A stretch of DNA of 64,000 nucleotides from Rhodanobacter sp. FDAARGOS 1247 (GTDB taxonomy: Bacteria > Pseudomonadota > Gammaproteobacteria > Xanthomonadales > Rhodanobacteraceae), in assembly GCF_016889805.1 (NCBI RefSeq), contig NZ_CP069535.1, forward strand, positions 620,001-684,000, read 5' to 3'. Below, piece by piece: positions 42,417 through 51,034 of the stretch (position 1 is its first letter; each line of letters begins with the position of its first letter). The position numbers and the translations under genes are program-made. A model generated the notes under the pieces. It saw only the letters and a list, made by a program, of their open reading frames with translations. It ran no database searches and was not told the DNA's origin.

Positions 42417-42448
42417 AAAAAAGTGCGGCCCGCCAGCTGGCGGGCCGC
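42417..42448 (-). terminator. Rho-independent terminator of the TonB receptor unit
   Basis: On the minus strand a perfect ten-base stem GCGGCCCGCC / GGCGGGCCGC with loop AGCT (42425-42448) is followed by ACTTTTTTG (T run at 42417-42422). It lies 16 bases after the TonB receptor stop and ahead of lysA, so the lysA operon needs its own promoter. Confidence 0.88.
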
Positions 42449-42463
42449 GATCGGGGAGGTCGA

Positions 42464-45463
42464 TCAGAAGTTGACGGACATGGTCAGCTGGGTGAACCGC
42501 GGCGACTGGAAGCCCAGCGGCTGGCGGAAGGTGCTGCTGGTTTCATTGGAGATGTCGGTCTGCAGATCCTGGTCCACCGACGTGGTGCGCTTCTGGTTGA
42601 GCAGGTTGTAGACGGCCAGCTTCACCCGGAATTCGCCGCCATCGAACGGCTTCACGTAGGTGATGCCGGCGTTAAGGTTGTAGGTCCACGGCAGGCGGCC
42701 GTACTTGCCGCGCGGCGAGCGTTCGTAGACGCGGTCCTCGGACGTCGGCGAGTCGCAGTTGTCCACGCAGATGAAGTAGCTGTGGTAGTTGGTGCCGTCG
42801 TACGGATTGCCCACGCCGAAGCCGGTGATCGGTCCGCCGGAGGCCACGTTGAGGTCGGCGCCGAGCTGCCAGTGCGGGGTCAGCGCATAGGTGCCGCGCA
42901 GCTTGAACTGGTGACGGCGGTCGTTCGGCAGGTAGCCATCGCCGCCCATGTTGACCCACGGATCATCGAAGTTCTCGGTGCGGCCGGTGTCGTCGAAGTT
43001 GGTGTCGGAGTTGACCGGACCCTCCGCGTTGCCGCGGTTCCACGACATCGTGTACGAGGCGTTCATCGACCACTTCTCGTCCCACGCGCGATCCAGCTGC
43101 AGTTCGACGGCGGCGTAGGTGCGCTTGGGCTTCACCCAGCCGCGCTGGCCCAGGTAGTTGCCGTCGGCGTCGTACATCGCCCAGCCTTCCTTCGAGGTGT
43201 CGACGGTGAGGTAGCCATCGGCGTCGCCGTCGCAGTTGGTGTCGCCCCAGACGGTGACCTTCTGGCCGGGATTGGCCATCACCCAGCCGATGTAGCCATC
43301 CTCGCCGCACTGGGCGGTGGCGCTGATCTCCATGTCGTCGATCGCGTTGTGCAGGCGACGGTAGGTGCCCTTGACGCCCCACGACCACTGCGAGCTGATC
43401 AGCTGCTGGAAGCCGAGGATCGCCTCGTCCTGGTAGACCGGGTCCATGTCATGGTCGACTTCCGCGCGCAGGTCGCCGACGGTGCCGTCGCCCTGCGAAT
43501 CGTCGACCGCCCCGATCTGCGGGCCAAGCTTGGGCACGGCGTATTCCACGCCGTTGAGCGTCTGGATGTCCCAGCCGTCGAACGCGTAATAGGTGCGCTC
43601 GTCGAGCAGGCCGCCGGCCTGCTTGATGTTGATCACGTTGGCCACCGGCAGGTAGTAGCGGCCGAGGTTGCCGAACAGCTTGGCGCTGCCGTCACCCTTC
43701 ATGTCCCAGGAGAAGCCCAGTCGCGGGGCGATCTGCCGATCCATCTTGATGTAGCTGCGGCCCGCCGCATCCTCGTTGTCGAAGCTGTCGTTGCGCACGC
43801 CGAGGTTGAGCACCAGGTTGGGGCTGACCTGCCAGTTGTCCTCGATGTAGTAGGCGGCGTTCTTGGTGGTGAACGTGCCGGAGATCTCGTAGCGGCGGGC
43901 GCGGATGTAGGAGTCGTAGCCGGCCGGCATCACGCCGCCGTTGGGGATGGTCGAGCCGGCGCTGGCCGCATAGAGGTTGTAGTAGTACGCGCCCGGCCCG
44001 GCGTAGTAGCGACTGTAGTCGGAGGTGTCGTTCTCGTGGTCGTAGCCGAAACGCAGCAGGTGGTCGCCCAGCGTCCATTCGAAGTCGGCGCGCGCCTGCT
44101 TGCGGACGTCGTTGCGATCGTAGACGGTGGAATTGCTGGTGCAACCCAGCGCGACACCCGGGTCGTGGAGCTGCAGGAAGGCGTTGTTGCCCGACACGTA
44201 GTTGCAGCCGATGTCCAGCTGCGAGCGGGTGAACGCTTCACGCTCGTTGCGGCCGTACATCAGCTTCATCGACAGGTCGTTGGTGAGGTAGCTGGTCCAG
44301 GTCAGCGCCCAGTCCTTGCCGCCGGTATCGCTGAAGACCTTGTTGGTGAGCGGGCCGACGGTGTTGCTGTCGTAGTCGTAGCTGTAGACGTCGCCGGTGT
44401 TCTTGTTCTTGTCGGAGAAGGCCATCAGCTGCAGCACGTTGCTGTCGGTGATGTTCCAGTCGATCGTGGTGCCCCAGAAGCCGGTGTTGGCGCTGTTCGA
44501 GGTGAGCGTGTTGCCCGCGTCGTTGGTGTTGCGCGGGCTGCTGCCGCGGGCTTCGTACATCGCGAAGATGAACAGCTTGTCCTTGATGATCGGGCCGGAC
44601 GCCCAGACGTTCGTCTTCACCAGCGAGCCCTGGTCGCGGCTGGCGGTGATGTAGCGATGGCCGTCGGCGTCGTACTGGTCGTCGGCCCGCGAATGCCAGT
44701 TGCCCGGCTCCAGGGTGATCTCGACGCCGCCCTTCAGCTCATTGGTGCCCGAGCGCGCCACGGCATTGACCACGCCGCCGGTGGTGCGGCCGAACTCCAC
44801 CGAATAGCCGCCGGTCTTGACCTGGAACTGGTCGTAGAAGGCGAACGGGGCTTCGGAGAAGCCGTTGCGGTTGTAGAAGTCGGTGACGTTGAGGCCGTTG
44901 ACGTAGAACGCGTTCTCGGCGATCGACGAACCGCCGAAGGAAATGCCGCCGAAGCCCGCGTTGCCCTTGACCACGCCCGGCGCCAGCAGGGCCACCGAGG
45001 TGACGTTCTGGTCGACCGGCAGGCGCACCAGTTCGGCGCGCGAGACATTGGTGGCCGACTCGGTCGAGGTCACGTCGATCACCGGCAGGCCGTTGCCGGT
45101 GACCTGGATCGCCGACAGTTCGGTGGCATTGGGCGAGGCGCCCAGGTCCAGCGTGGTGGCATTGCCGAGGCTGACCGTGACGGTGCGCGGCTGGCCGAGC
45201 GGCTGGCCGTTCACGCTGGCACTGACGGTGTAGTCACCGACGGGAAGGAACGGGAAGCGGTAGTTGCCGCGCTGGTCGGCGGTGATCGTGCGGGTCAGCC
45301 CGGTGGCCGGATTCACCGCGGTGATCACCGCGCCGGCCTGGGCATGGCCCACCACCGAGCCGTCATTGTTGCCGGCGAAGGCCGCCGGCGCGGCCAGTGA
45401 CCCCAGGCCGAGGCCCAGCGCCATGCAAAGTACGGTTCTGCGCAAGCTGCGACTGTTGCTCAT
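42464..45463 (-). CDS. TonB-dependent outer-membrane receptor, Oar-like with N-terminal carboxypeptidase-regulatory domain
   Basis: The 999-residue precursor has a signal peptide (residues 1-30) and a carboxypeptidase-regulatory-like beta domain (about 32-110, GAVITAVNPATGLTRTITAD). A plug domain follows (about 120-260, VDQNVTSVALLAPGVVKG and GGVVNAVARSGTNE), then a long barrel ending in phenylalanine (TQLTMSVNF). Cysteine pairs occur in extracellular loops. Oar-type receptors take up or export peptides or proteins. It lies between a transglutaminase-like gene and lysA, so uptake of murein-derived peptides is a reasonable idea, not proven. Confidence 0.9.
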   Translation of the reverse strand: MSNSRSLRRTVLCMALGLGLGSLAAPAAFAGNNDGSVVGHAQAGAVITAVNPATGLTRTITADQRGNYRFPFLPVGDYTVSASVNGQPLGQPRTVTVSLGNATTLDLGASPNATELSAIQVTGNGLPVIDVTSTESATNVSRAELVRLPVDQNVTSVALLAPGVVKGNAGFGGISFGGSSIAENAFYVNGLNVTDFYNRNGFSEAPFAFYDQFQVKTGGYSVEFGRTTGGVVNAVARSGTNELKGGVEITLEPGNWHSRADDQYDADGHRYITASRDQGSLVKTNVWASGPIIKDKLFIFAMYEARGSSPRNTNDAGNTLTSNSANTGFWGTTIDWNITDSNVLQLMAFSDKNKNTGDVYSYDYDSNTVGPLTNKVFSDTGGKDWALTWTSYLTNDLSMKLMYGRNEREAFTRSQLDIGCNYVSGNNAFLQLHDPGVALGCTSNSTVYDRNDVRKQARADFEWTLGDHLLRFGYDHENDTSDYSRYYAGPGAYYYNLYAASAGSTIPNGGVMPAGYDSYIRARRYEISGTFTTKNAAYYIEDNWQVSPNLVLNLGVRNDSFDNEDAAGRSYIKMDRQIAPRLGFSWDMKGDGSAKLFGNLGRYYLPVANVINIKQAGGLLDERTYYAFDGWDIQTLNGVEYAVPKLGPQIGAVDDSQGDGTVGDLRAEVDHDMDPVYQDEAILGFQQLISSQWSWGVKGTYRRLHNAIDDMEISATAQCGEDGYIGWVMANPGQKVTVWGDTNCDGDADGYLTVDTSKEGWAMYDADGNYLGQRGWVKPKRTYAAVELQLDRAWDEKWSMNASYTMSWNRGNAEGPVNSDTNFDDTGRTENFDDPWVNMGGDGYLPNDRRHQFKLRGTYALTPHWQLGADLNVASGGPITGFGVGNPYDGTNYHSYFICVDNCDSPTSEDRVYERSPRGKYGRLPWTYNLNAGITYVKPFDGGEFRVKLAVYNLLNQKRTTSVDQDLQTDISNETSSTFRQPLGFQSPRFTQLTMSVNF

Positions 45464-45516
45464 TTCCCCATCTCCCCATCGACGCCGTCGATGCCATGTT
45501 TATTGAAGGCTTTCTG

Positions 45517-47043
45517 TTATTTGCCGCTGCGTCCCTGCGCCGCCGGCAGCAGCTGCCAGTCGAAGTCGTAATCCAGCTGATCGAAATAGATGTTGCCGCC
45601 GCGCCATTCCGCCTCGCCGCGCTGCGAGTCCACGTTGTCCGAACGGAACTGCTGCTTGGCCGGCTGGAACGGACGGTCGTAGTCGCTGTTGAAGGCGATG
45701 CGGTATTCGTCGAGCCCGCCGAGGTAGAACCATTCCAGCGCCGGGTCGTCCGCAGGCGACGGATGCAGGCGACCGGTGGTGACGTCCATCGGCACCCAGC
45801 CGTAGGGCGCGAGGTAGGCGAAGCCCCAGTCGTGGATGTTGCTGTAGCCGCTGCCGTCGTTGGAGAACACCATGCCCGACTGCCAGCGCGTGGGTATGCC
45901 GTTGAGCCGCAGCAGGGTCATCAGCAACAGGGTCTGCTGGCCGCAGTCGGCATGGCCGGCGTGCAGGGCGTAGTCGCTGATGTTGGAGATCGTCGAATAT
46001 TCGCGGGCGCCGGCCCAGGGAATCCGGTCGACCGCGGCGAACAGTTTCTGCGCGATGCGGTACGGGTTCTTCTCGTCGCCGACCACCTTGCGCGAGAACG
46101 CGCGCATCGCGTCGGTGAACACGATGTGGGGCGAGCGCTCGGCCACGAACGGCGCCAGCTCGGGGGTGATCGTGGCGGGCACCACGCGGGCCGGATCGAT
46201 CGCGTGGTACTGCGCGTACTGGGTCAGTTCCCAGGTCACCGAGAACACGGTCTTCTGCCCGGCCACCGCCGGCTTCTCCAGATACGCGGTGCGCTGCGGC
46301 GCGGACTCGGGCGCGATGCGGTGCTGCGCCGGCACGCTGGCCACGTAGCGGATGTCTTCCTGCTGGCCGGGTATCGCCTGCGGATACGGAATCCACGCGC
46401 GCACGGTTTCGCCGGCGGGGACGGCGTCGGCGGCGACGGTCAGCGTCTGCGTCATGCGCAAGCGGCGCGGCAGCACGCTGCTGCGATGTCCGGCCAGCGC
46501 CGCCTTGTAGATCGCGCGCTGGTGATCGTTCAGCGCTTCCATCGGGCCGTCGCTGATCGGCGTCTGCACCGCGCGCCGCGCCACCGCCTCGGCGCTGAGC
46601 CGGAACAGGTTGCCCGGCGAACGCTTAAAATAAAGTGTCTTGCCGTCGATCAGCTGATGCTCGAACAGGCCGGCCGCGTTCCACTTCGCGAATTCCGCGT
46701 CGGTGAGGTCGGGGATCTGCTTGCGCACGCGCGCCTCGACGTCGTCCGCGCTCAGGGTGAAGTCGAGCAGGATGCGGCGCATGCGCTCGCGCTGGAAGGC
46801 CAGTTCGTGCTGCGTGTCGGCCGGCACGCCGGGCTGTGCCAGCGCGGCGGTGATCGCCGCTTCGGCGGCCTGGAAATGGCCGGCATCGATCTGGGCGATG
46901 ATGGGGGCGGTGGTTCCGTTGCTGGCATCCACGCCGGCGAAGGCGACGGAACTGCCAAGCAGCAGGGCGAACAGGCACGCCGTCAGGCGCAGCCCGCGTG
47001 TGGGCTGACGTGTTACCGGTGCGACAGGTAGCAACGTATCCAT
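45517..47043 (-). CDS. Secreted transglutaminase-like protein
   Basis: The 508-residue precursor has a signal peptide (GLRLTACLFALLLGSSVAFA). A helical N-terminal half follows, then a transglutaminase-core domain with Cys in HADCGQQTLLLM, His in NIHDWGFAYLAPYGW and Asp in PMDVTTG. Bacterial members are usually cysteine proteases, peptide hydrolases or amidases rather than crosslinkers. The start at 47043 has GGGGACG ahead. It is the first gene of the minus unit containing the TonB receptor and diverges from the DUF819 permease gene. A role in cutting peptides before receptor uptake is inferred. Confidence 0.85.
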   Translation of the reverse strand: MDTLLPVAPVTRQPTRGLRLTACLFALLLGSSVAFAGVDASNGTTAPIIAQIDAGHFQAAEAAITAALAQPGVPADTQHELAFQRERMRRILLDFTLSADDVEARVRKQIPDLTDAEFAKWNAAGLFEHQLIDGKTLYFKRSPGNLFRLSAEAVARRAVQTPISDGPMEALNDHQRAIYKAALAGHRSSVLPRRLRMTQTLTVAADAVPAGETVRAWIPYPQAIPGQQEDIRYVASVPAQHRIAPESAPQRTAYLEKPAVAGQKTVFSVTWELTQYAQYHAIDPARVVPATITPELAPFVAERSPHIVFTDAMRAFSRKVVGDEKNPYRIAQKLFAAVDRIPWAGAREYSTISNISDYALHAGHADCGQQTLLLMTLLRLNGIPTRWQSGMVFSNDGSGYSNIHDWGFAYLAPYGWVPMDVTTGRLHPSPADDPALEWFYLGGLDEYRIAFNSDYDRPFQPAKQQFRSDNVDSQRGEAEWRGGNIYFDQLDYDFDWQLLPAAQGRSGK

Positions 47044-47091
47044 CGACAAACGTCCCCGCGATTGAACCCCTGAAACGGTTGTGTAACACGC

Positions 47092-47119
47092 TTGCAAATG
47101 CTGGTCAATAATTTATGCT
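47092..47119 (+). promoter_or_regulatory. Possible promoter of the DUF819-epimerase operon in a divergent control region
   Basis: TTGCAA (47092-47097) and TATGCT (47114-47119) are 16 bases apart. The 160-base divergent gap is AT-rich compared with its flanks and contains GATTGAAATC (47122-47131), an imperfect palindrome. On the minus strand TTGATT and TATTGA at 17-base spacing could serve the transglutaminase gene. This is the likeliest place for MurR/RpiR binding. Confidence 0.4.
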
Positions 47120-47209
47120 TCGATTGAAATCAACAAGAATCAGCTATTCCTTGCTGGCCGCAAACCGCCAGCCTGTGGATGCCCGCAAACGATCCACGAG
47201 GGGGTGCAC

Positions 47210-48361
47210 GTGATCCATACGGTCTGGCCTTATCTGGCGCTGATGTTGCTGGTCGCCGGACTGTTTCCGGCGATCGAGCGCCGCTTCGGCTGGAAGATTT
47301 TTTCGGTGCTGCCGCCGATCGTGCTGACCTACCTGCTGGTCACCGCGCTGGCGGTGTCGGGGCTGTGGCAGGTCAATGCCGAGATCAAGGCGGCGCAGTC
47401 GATGCTGGTGTCGCACATGGTGCCGGCCCTGCTGTTCCTGCTGATGATCAATTGCGACCTGCGCGCGATCTGGCGGCTGGGGCCGCGCGTGCTGGGCGTG
47501 TTCGCCTGCACCTCGGTCAGCCTGTTCGTGGCCTTCATCGCCAGCTTCCTGATCTATCGCCACTGGCTGCCGGGCAACCAGTGGCAGCCACTGGCCGCGC
47601 TGTCCGGCAGCTGGGTCGGCGGCACCGCCAACATGATCGCGGTGAAGCAGGCGATCGCCATGCCCGACGACCTGCTGGCGATGTCGCTGCTGACCGACGC
47701 GCTCTGCTACTCGATGTGGGTGGTGGTGCTGTTTTCGGTGGCGCGGCTGGCGCCGGCGTTCAACCGCTGGACCCGGGCCAAGTCCAGCGGCGACATCCCG
47801 CTGGCCGAGCCGAAGACCAGCGCGCCGACCACCTACGACAGCGTGCTGCTGTGGCTGGGCATGGCGCTGGCAGTGGCGGCGTTGTCGGGCTGGCTGGCCG
47901 GCTGGCTGCCGGTGTCGGGCATGGTCAGCGCCACCACCTGGACCATCCTGCTGGCCACCGGCTGCGGGCTGGTGGTGGCGCATACGCCGCTGGCGCGGTT
48001 TCCCGGTGCCGGCACGATTTCCAGCGCGATGCTGATCAGCGTGGTGGCGGTGCTGGCCTCGCAGAGCAATTTCCAGGGGATCGCCGCGGCACCGCTGTAC
48101 CTGCTGTGCGGAGTCACCGTCATCGCGATCCACGCGGTGCTGCTGGTCGGCTTTGCCAAGCTGTTCCGCTTCGATCTGTACCTGTGCGGCATCTCCTCGC
48201 TGGCGCATATTGGCGGCGTGGCCGCCACGCCGATCCTGGCGGCCAGCTACTCGGCCGCGCTGGTACCGGTGGGTATCCTGCTGGCCTTGCTCGGTTACAT
48301 CCTGGGCACGGGCTTCGGCTTGCTGGTGGCGACGATCATGTCGGCACTGGCGCTACCGTGA
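47210..48361 (+). CDS. DUF819-family inner-membrane protein, candidate permease
   Basis: The 383-residue protein has about ten membrane helices and the DUF819 block LSGSWVGGTANMIAVKQAI (about residues 138-156), with a second, inverted half containing CGISSLAHIGGVAATPILA. A GTG at 47210 was chosen because GAGGGGG lies six bases ahead; 47204 is also possible. DUF819 proteins are uncharacterised but their two-fold repeat looks like a secondary transporter. From memory, relatives sit beside L-Ala-D/L-Glu epimerase and NlpC/P60 genes in other bacteria, as here. This supports, without proving, transport of murein peptides. Confidence 0.88.
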   Translation: MIHTVWPYLALMLLVAGLFPAIERRFGWKIFSVLPPIVLTYLLVTALAVSGLWQVNAEIKAAQSMLVSHMVPALLFLLMINCDLRAIWRLGPRVLGVFACTSVSLFVAFIASFLIYRHWLPGNQWQPLAALSGSWVGGTANMIAVKQAIAMPDDLLAMSLLTDALCYSMWVVVLFSVARLAPAFNRWTRAKSSGDIPLAEPKTSAPTTYDSVLLWLGMALAVAALSGWLAGWLPVSGMVSATTWTILLATGCGLVVAHTPLARFPGAGTISSAMLISVVAVLASQSNFQGIAAAPLYLLCGVTVIAIHAVLLVGFAKLFRFDLYLCGISSLAHIGGVAATPILAASYSAALVPVGILLALLGYILGTGFGLLVATIMSALALP

Positions 48362-48387
48362 TGCGTATTCGATACAGGACCTGAACG

Positions 48388-49791
48388 ATGCGATTTTCCC
48401 TGATTGCCGCCAGCGTGCTTGCCTTCGCCTTCGCCGGCGCACCGCTGCAGGCGCGCGAGGCGAATGACGCGCTGACGATACCGCCGTCGGGCGTGCTGGG
48501 CGTGGGCGAGGCGCAGCTGACCCCGCAGTTCTGGATCGGCCTGCAGGCGCAGCCCGACCGGGTGATCATGGATCGCGCCACGATCGAGGCGGAGAACGCG
48601 AAGCTGCTGCAGCTCGATCCGTCGATGCACGACCTGCGCAAGCTGCCGGCCACGCTCTCCCGCGAGCAGATCAGTGGCTGGATCACGCATGTTTCGGAGC
48701 GCCCCACGCGCCAGCGCTACGACGTCGAGGGCAAGCCGGTGCCGTCGACGAGGCTCGATGCGCTGGTGGCGGATCTCGCCCTGGACAAGGTCCCGGCCAG
48801 CCAGCCCACGCGTTACGGACTGATCGTGCAGCGCGCCGCGTTCCGCGCGTTTCCCACCGACCTGCGCGTGTTCAGCTCGAACGATGACACCGACATCGAC
48901 CGCTTCCAGGAAACCGCCGAGTTCCCCGGCGTGCCGGTGGTGATCGCCCATGCCAGTGCCGACGGCCGGTGGCTGTTCGTGCTGAGCCCGCGCTATGCCG
49001 CGTGGACGAAGGCGGAGAACGTGGCCGAGGGCAGCGCGGCGCAGGTCTTCGGCTACGTCGACAAGTCGCCGTACCGGGTGATCACCGGAGCCAGCGAGCG
49101 CACGGTGTTCACCCGCGAACGCCCCGAGCTGTCGCAACTGCAACTGGACATGAGCACGCGCGTGCCGCTGGCCAGCGGCCTGGCGCCGGACCAGCCGGTC
49201 AACGGGCAGACGGCGTACGCCGCGTACACGCTGGAACTGCCGTGGCGCGATGCCGCCGGCAAGCTGCAGTTCTCGCCCGCGCTGCTGCAGAAGAACACCG
49301 ACACGGCCGGCGACTACCTGCCGCTAACCCCGGCCAACATCCTCCACCAGGCCTTCAAGTTCCTCGGCGAGCGCTATGGCTGGGGGCATGCCTACGACGG
49401 CCGCGACTGCAGCGGTTTTGTTTCCGACGTGTATCGCAGCATGGGCGTGCAGATGCCGCGCGATACCAGCAAGCAGTCGATCAGCCCGGCGCTGGAGCAT
49501 CGGCTGTTCACCGACAAGGACAGCCGCGAGGCGCGCCTCAAGGCCGCGCATGAACTGCAGGTGGGCGACCTGGTCTACATCCCCGGCCACGTGATGATGG
49601 TGATCGGCCAGTACAAGGGCCAGCCCTGGGTGATCCACGACGTGGGCGGCATGAGCTATCGCAAGGCCGATGGCAGCAAGGCCCGCGTCAAGCTCAACGC
49701 GGTATCGGTGACGCCGTTGCTGCCGATGCTCTACAACGACAAGCAGACCTTTGTCGACCGCATGACCAGCATCGTGCGCATCCGGCCATGA
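48388..49791 (+). CDS. NlpC/P60 endopeptidase with SH3-like domains, putative murein-peptide hydrolase
   Basis: The 467-residue precursor has a signal peptide (residues 1-22). A helical N-terminal part is followed by SH3b-like repeats (about 150-290) and a C-terminal NlpC/P60 domain with catalytic Cys in GRDCSGFVSDVY, His in IPGHVMMVIG and a second His in VIHDVGG. Enzymes of this layout, such as Bacillus YkfC, cut between gamma-D-Glu and the diamino acid of murein peptides that have a free N-terminal L-Ala. It lies 26 bases after the DUF819 gene and ahead of the epimerase that would use its L-Ala-D-Glu product. Confidence 0.9.
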   Translation: MRFSLIAASVLAFAFAGAPLQAREANDALTIPPSGVLGVGEAQLTPQFWIGLQAQPDRVIMDRATIEAENAKLLQLDPSMHDLRKLPATLSREQISGWITHVSERPTRQRYDVEGKPVPSTRLDALVADLALDKVPASQPTRYGLIVQRAAFRAFPTDLRVFSSNDDTDIDRFQETAEFPGVPVVIAHASADGRWLFVLSPRYAAWTKAENVAEGSAAQVFGYVDKSPYRVITGASERTVFTRERPELSQLQLDMSTRVPLASGLAPDQPVNGQTAYAAYTLELPWRDAAGKLQFSPALLQKNTDTAGDYLPLTPANILHQAFKFLGERYGWGHAYDGRDCSGFVSDVYRSMGVQMPRDTSKQSISPALEHRLFTDKDSREARLKAAHELQVGDLVYIPGHVMMVIGQYKGQPWVIHDVGGMSYRKADGSKARVKLNAVSVTPLLPMLYNDKQTFVDRMTSIVRIRP

Positions 49792-49816
49792 AGGAAGTCC
49801 ACTCACTCTCTCGCGG

Positions 49817-49896
49817 CGTCATTCCCGCGCAAGCGGGAATCCACTTTGCTTTTCGGGTCAGGGGCAAGATGGATTCCCGCTTGCGCGGGAATGACG
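49817..49896. repeat. 80-base palindromic element with 27-base perfect arms
   Basis: Arms 49817-49843 and 49870-49896 are exact inverted copies, each beginning or ending with CGTCATTCCCGCGC or its complement, around a 26-base spacer. Each arm also contains its own small hairpin. It sits between the endopeptidase and epimerase genes and could form a strong stem in the transcript, affecting mRNA stability or termination inside the operon. Confidence 0.92.
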
Positions 49897-49936
49897 TCGT
49901 GAAGTGTCATCGCACAGGATCAGAGCACGTCAAATC

Positions 49937-51034
49937 ATGAAAATCACCGACATCCAGTTCGGCATGCTGCGGGTGCCGCTGAAGACCCCGTTCAAGACGG
50001 CCCTGCGTACCGTCTCCACGGTGGAAGACATCGTGGTGATGGTGCACACCGACAGCGGCGAGATCGGCTATGGCGAAGCGCCGGCCACCGCGGTGATCAC
50101 CGGTGACACCCACGGCTCGATCATCGACGCGATCCGGCACTACATTTCGCCGCGGCTGATCGGCCAGGACATCGCCAACCTCAACCACATCACCCAGCTG
50201 ATCCAGTCGTCGATGGAGAAGAACACCAGCGCCAAGGCGGCGGTGGAGATCGCGGTGTACGACCTGTGGGGCCAGCTCTACAACGCGCCGCTGTACAAGC
50301 TGCTCGGCGGCGGCGATCCGGTGATCACCACCGACATCACCATCAGCGTCGACTACATCGACAAGATGGTGGCCGACTCGATCTCGGCGGTGGAGCGCGG
50401 CTTCGAGTCGCTGAAGATCAAGGTCGGCAAGGACATCGGCGTCGACATCGAGCGGGTCAAGGCGATCTACGCCGCGGTCGAGGGCCGCGCGCTGCTGCGG
50501 CTGGACGCGAACCAGGGCTGGACCGCCAAGCAGGCGGTGTACGCCTTGCAGACGCTGGAAGACGCCGGCATCAAGCTGGAGCTGATCGAGCAGCCGGTCA
50601 AGGCGCGCGACCTGGCCGGCATGCGCTACGTCACCGAACGGGTGCACACGCCGGTGATGGCCGACGAAAGCGTGTTCGGCCCGATGGAGGTGATCGAGCT
50701 GATCCGCCTGCGCGCGGCCGACATCATCAACATCAAGCTGATGAAGACCGGAGGCATCTCCAACGCGATCCGCATCGCCGACATCGCCGGCATGCACGGC
50801 ATCGAATGCATGATCGGCTGCATGCTGGAGACCAGCATCAGCGTGGCGGCTGCCGTGCACGTGGCGGTGGCCAAGGCCGACGTGATCACCAAGATCGACC
50901 TGGACGGACCTTCGCTGGGCCAGTTCAACCCGGTCGACGGTGGGGTAATCTTCAACGAATCGGAGATCTCGGTGACGGACGCACCCGGCCTGGGCATCCG
51001 CGAGATACGGGGCCTGGAGAGGATCGAAGACTGA
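49937..51034 (+). CDS. Dipeptide epimerase (L-Ala-D/L-Glu epimerase), enolase superfamily
   Basis: The 365-residue protein has the catalytic lysine pair SLKIKVGKD (about residues 156-164), metal ligands in LRLDANQGW, LELIEQP and MADESVF, and the opposing lysine in INIKLMKTGG. The TKIDLDGP motif near residue 320 has the DxD that binds the dipeptide amino group in Ala-Glu epimerases. It has no signal, so it is cytoplasmic. It converts L-Ala-D-Glu from murein to L-Ala-L-Glu for degradation. Its stop shares one base with the regulator gene start. Confidence 0.9.
   Translation: MKITDIQFGMLRVPLKTPFKTALRTVSTVEDIVVMVHTDSGEIGYGEAPATAVITGDTHGSIIDAIRHYISPRLIGQDIANLNHITQLIQSSMEKNTSAKAAVEIAVYDLWGQLYNAPLYKLLGGGDPVITTDITISVDYIDKMVADSISAVERGFESLKIKVGKDIGVDIERVKAIYAAVEGRALLRLDANQGWTAKQAVYALQTLEDAGIKLELIEQPVKARDLAGMRYVTERVHTPVMADESVFGPMEVIELIRLRAADIINIKLMKTGGISNAIRIADIAGMHGIECMIGCMLETSISVAAAVHVAVAKADVITKIDLDGPSLGQFNPVDGGVIFNESEISVTDAPGLGIREIRGLERIED

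Noticed and set aside
41080..42463. Possible lysine riboswitch ahead of lysA
   Set aside because: Only about 80 bases separate lysA from the TonB receptor, filled mainly by a terminator hairpin; this is too short for a lysine riboswitch.
42269..45400. A 1,043-codon open frame on the plus strand
   Set aside because: It is antisense to the TonB receptor, has Val/His/Arg-rich low-information sequence typical of high-GC shadow frames, and no ribosome site or domain.
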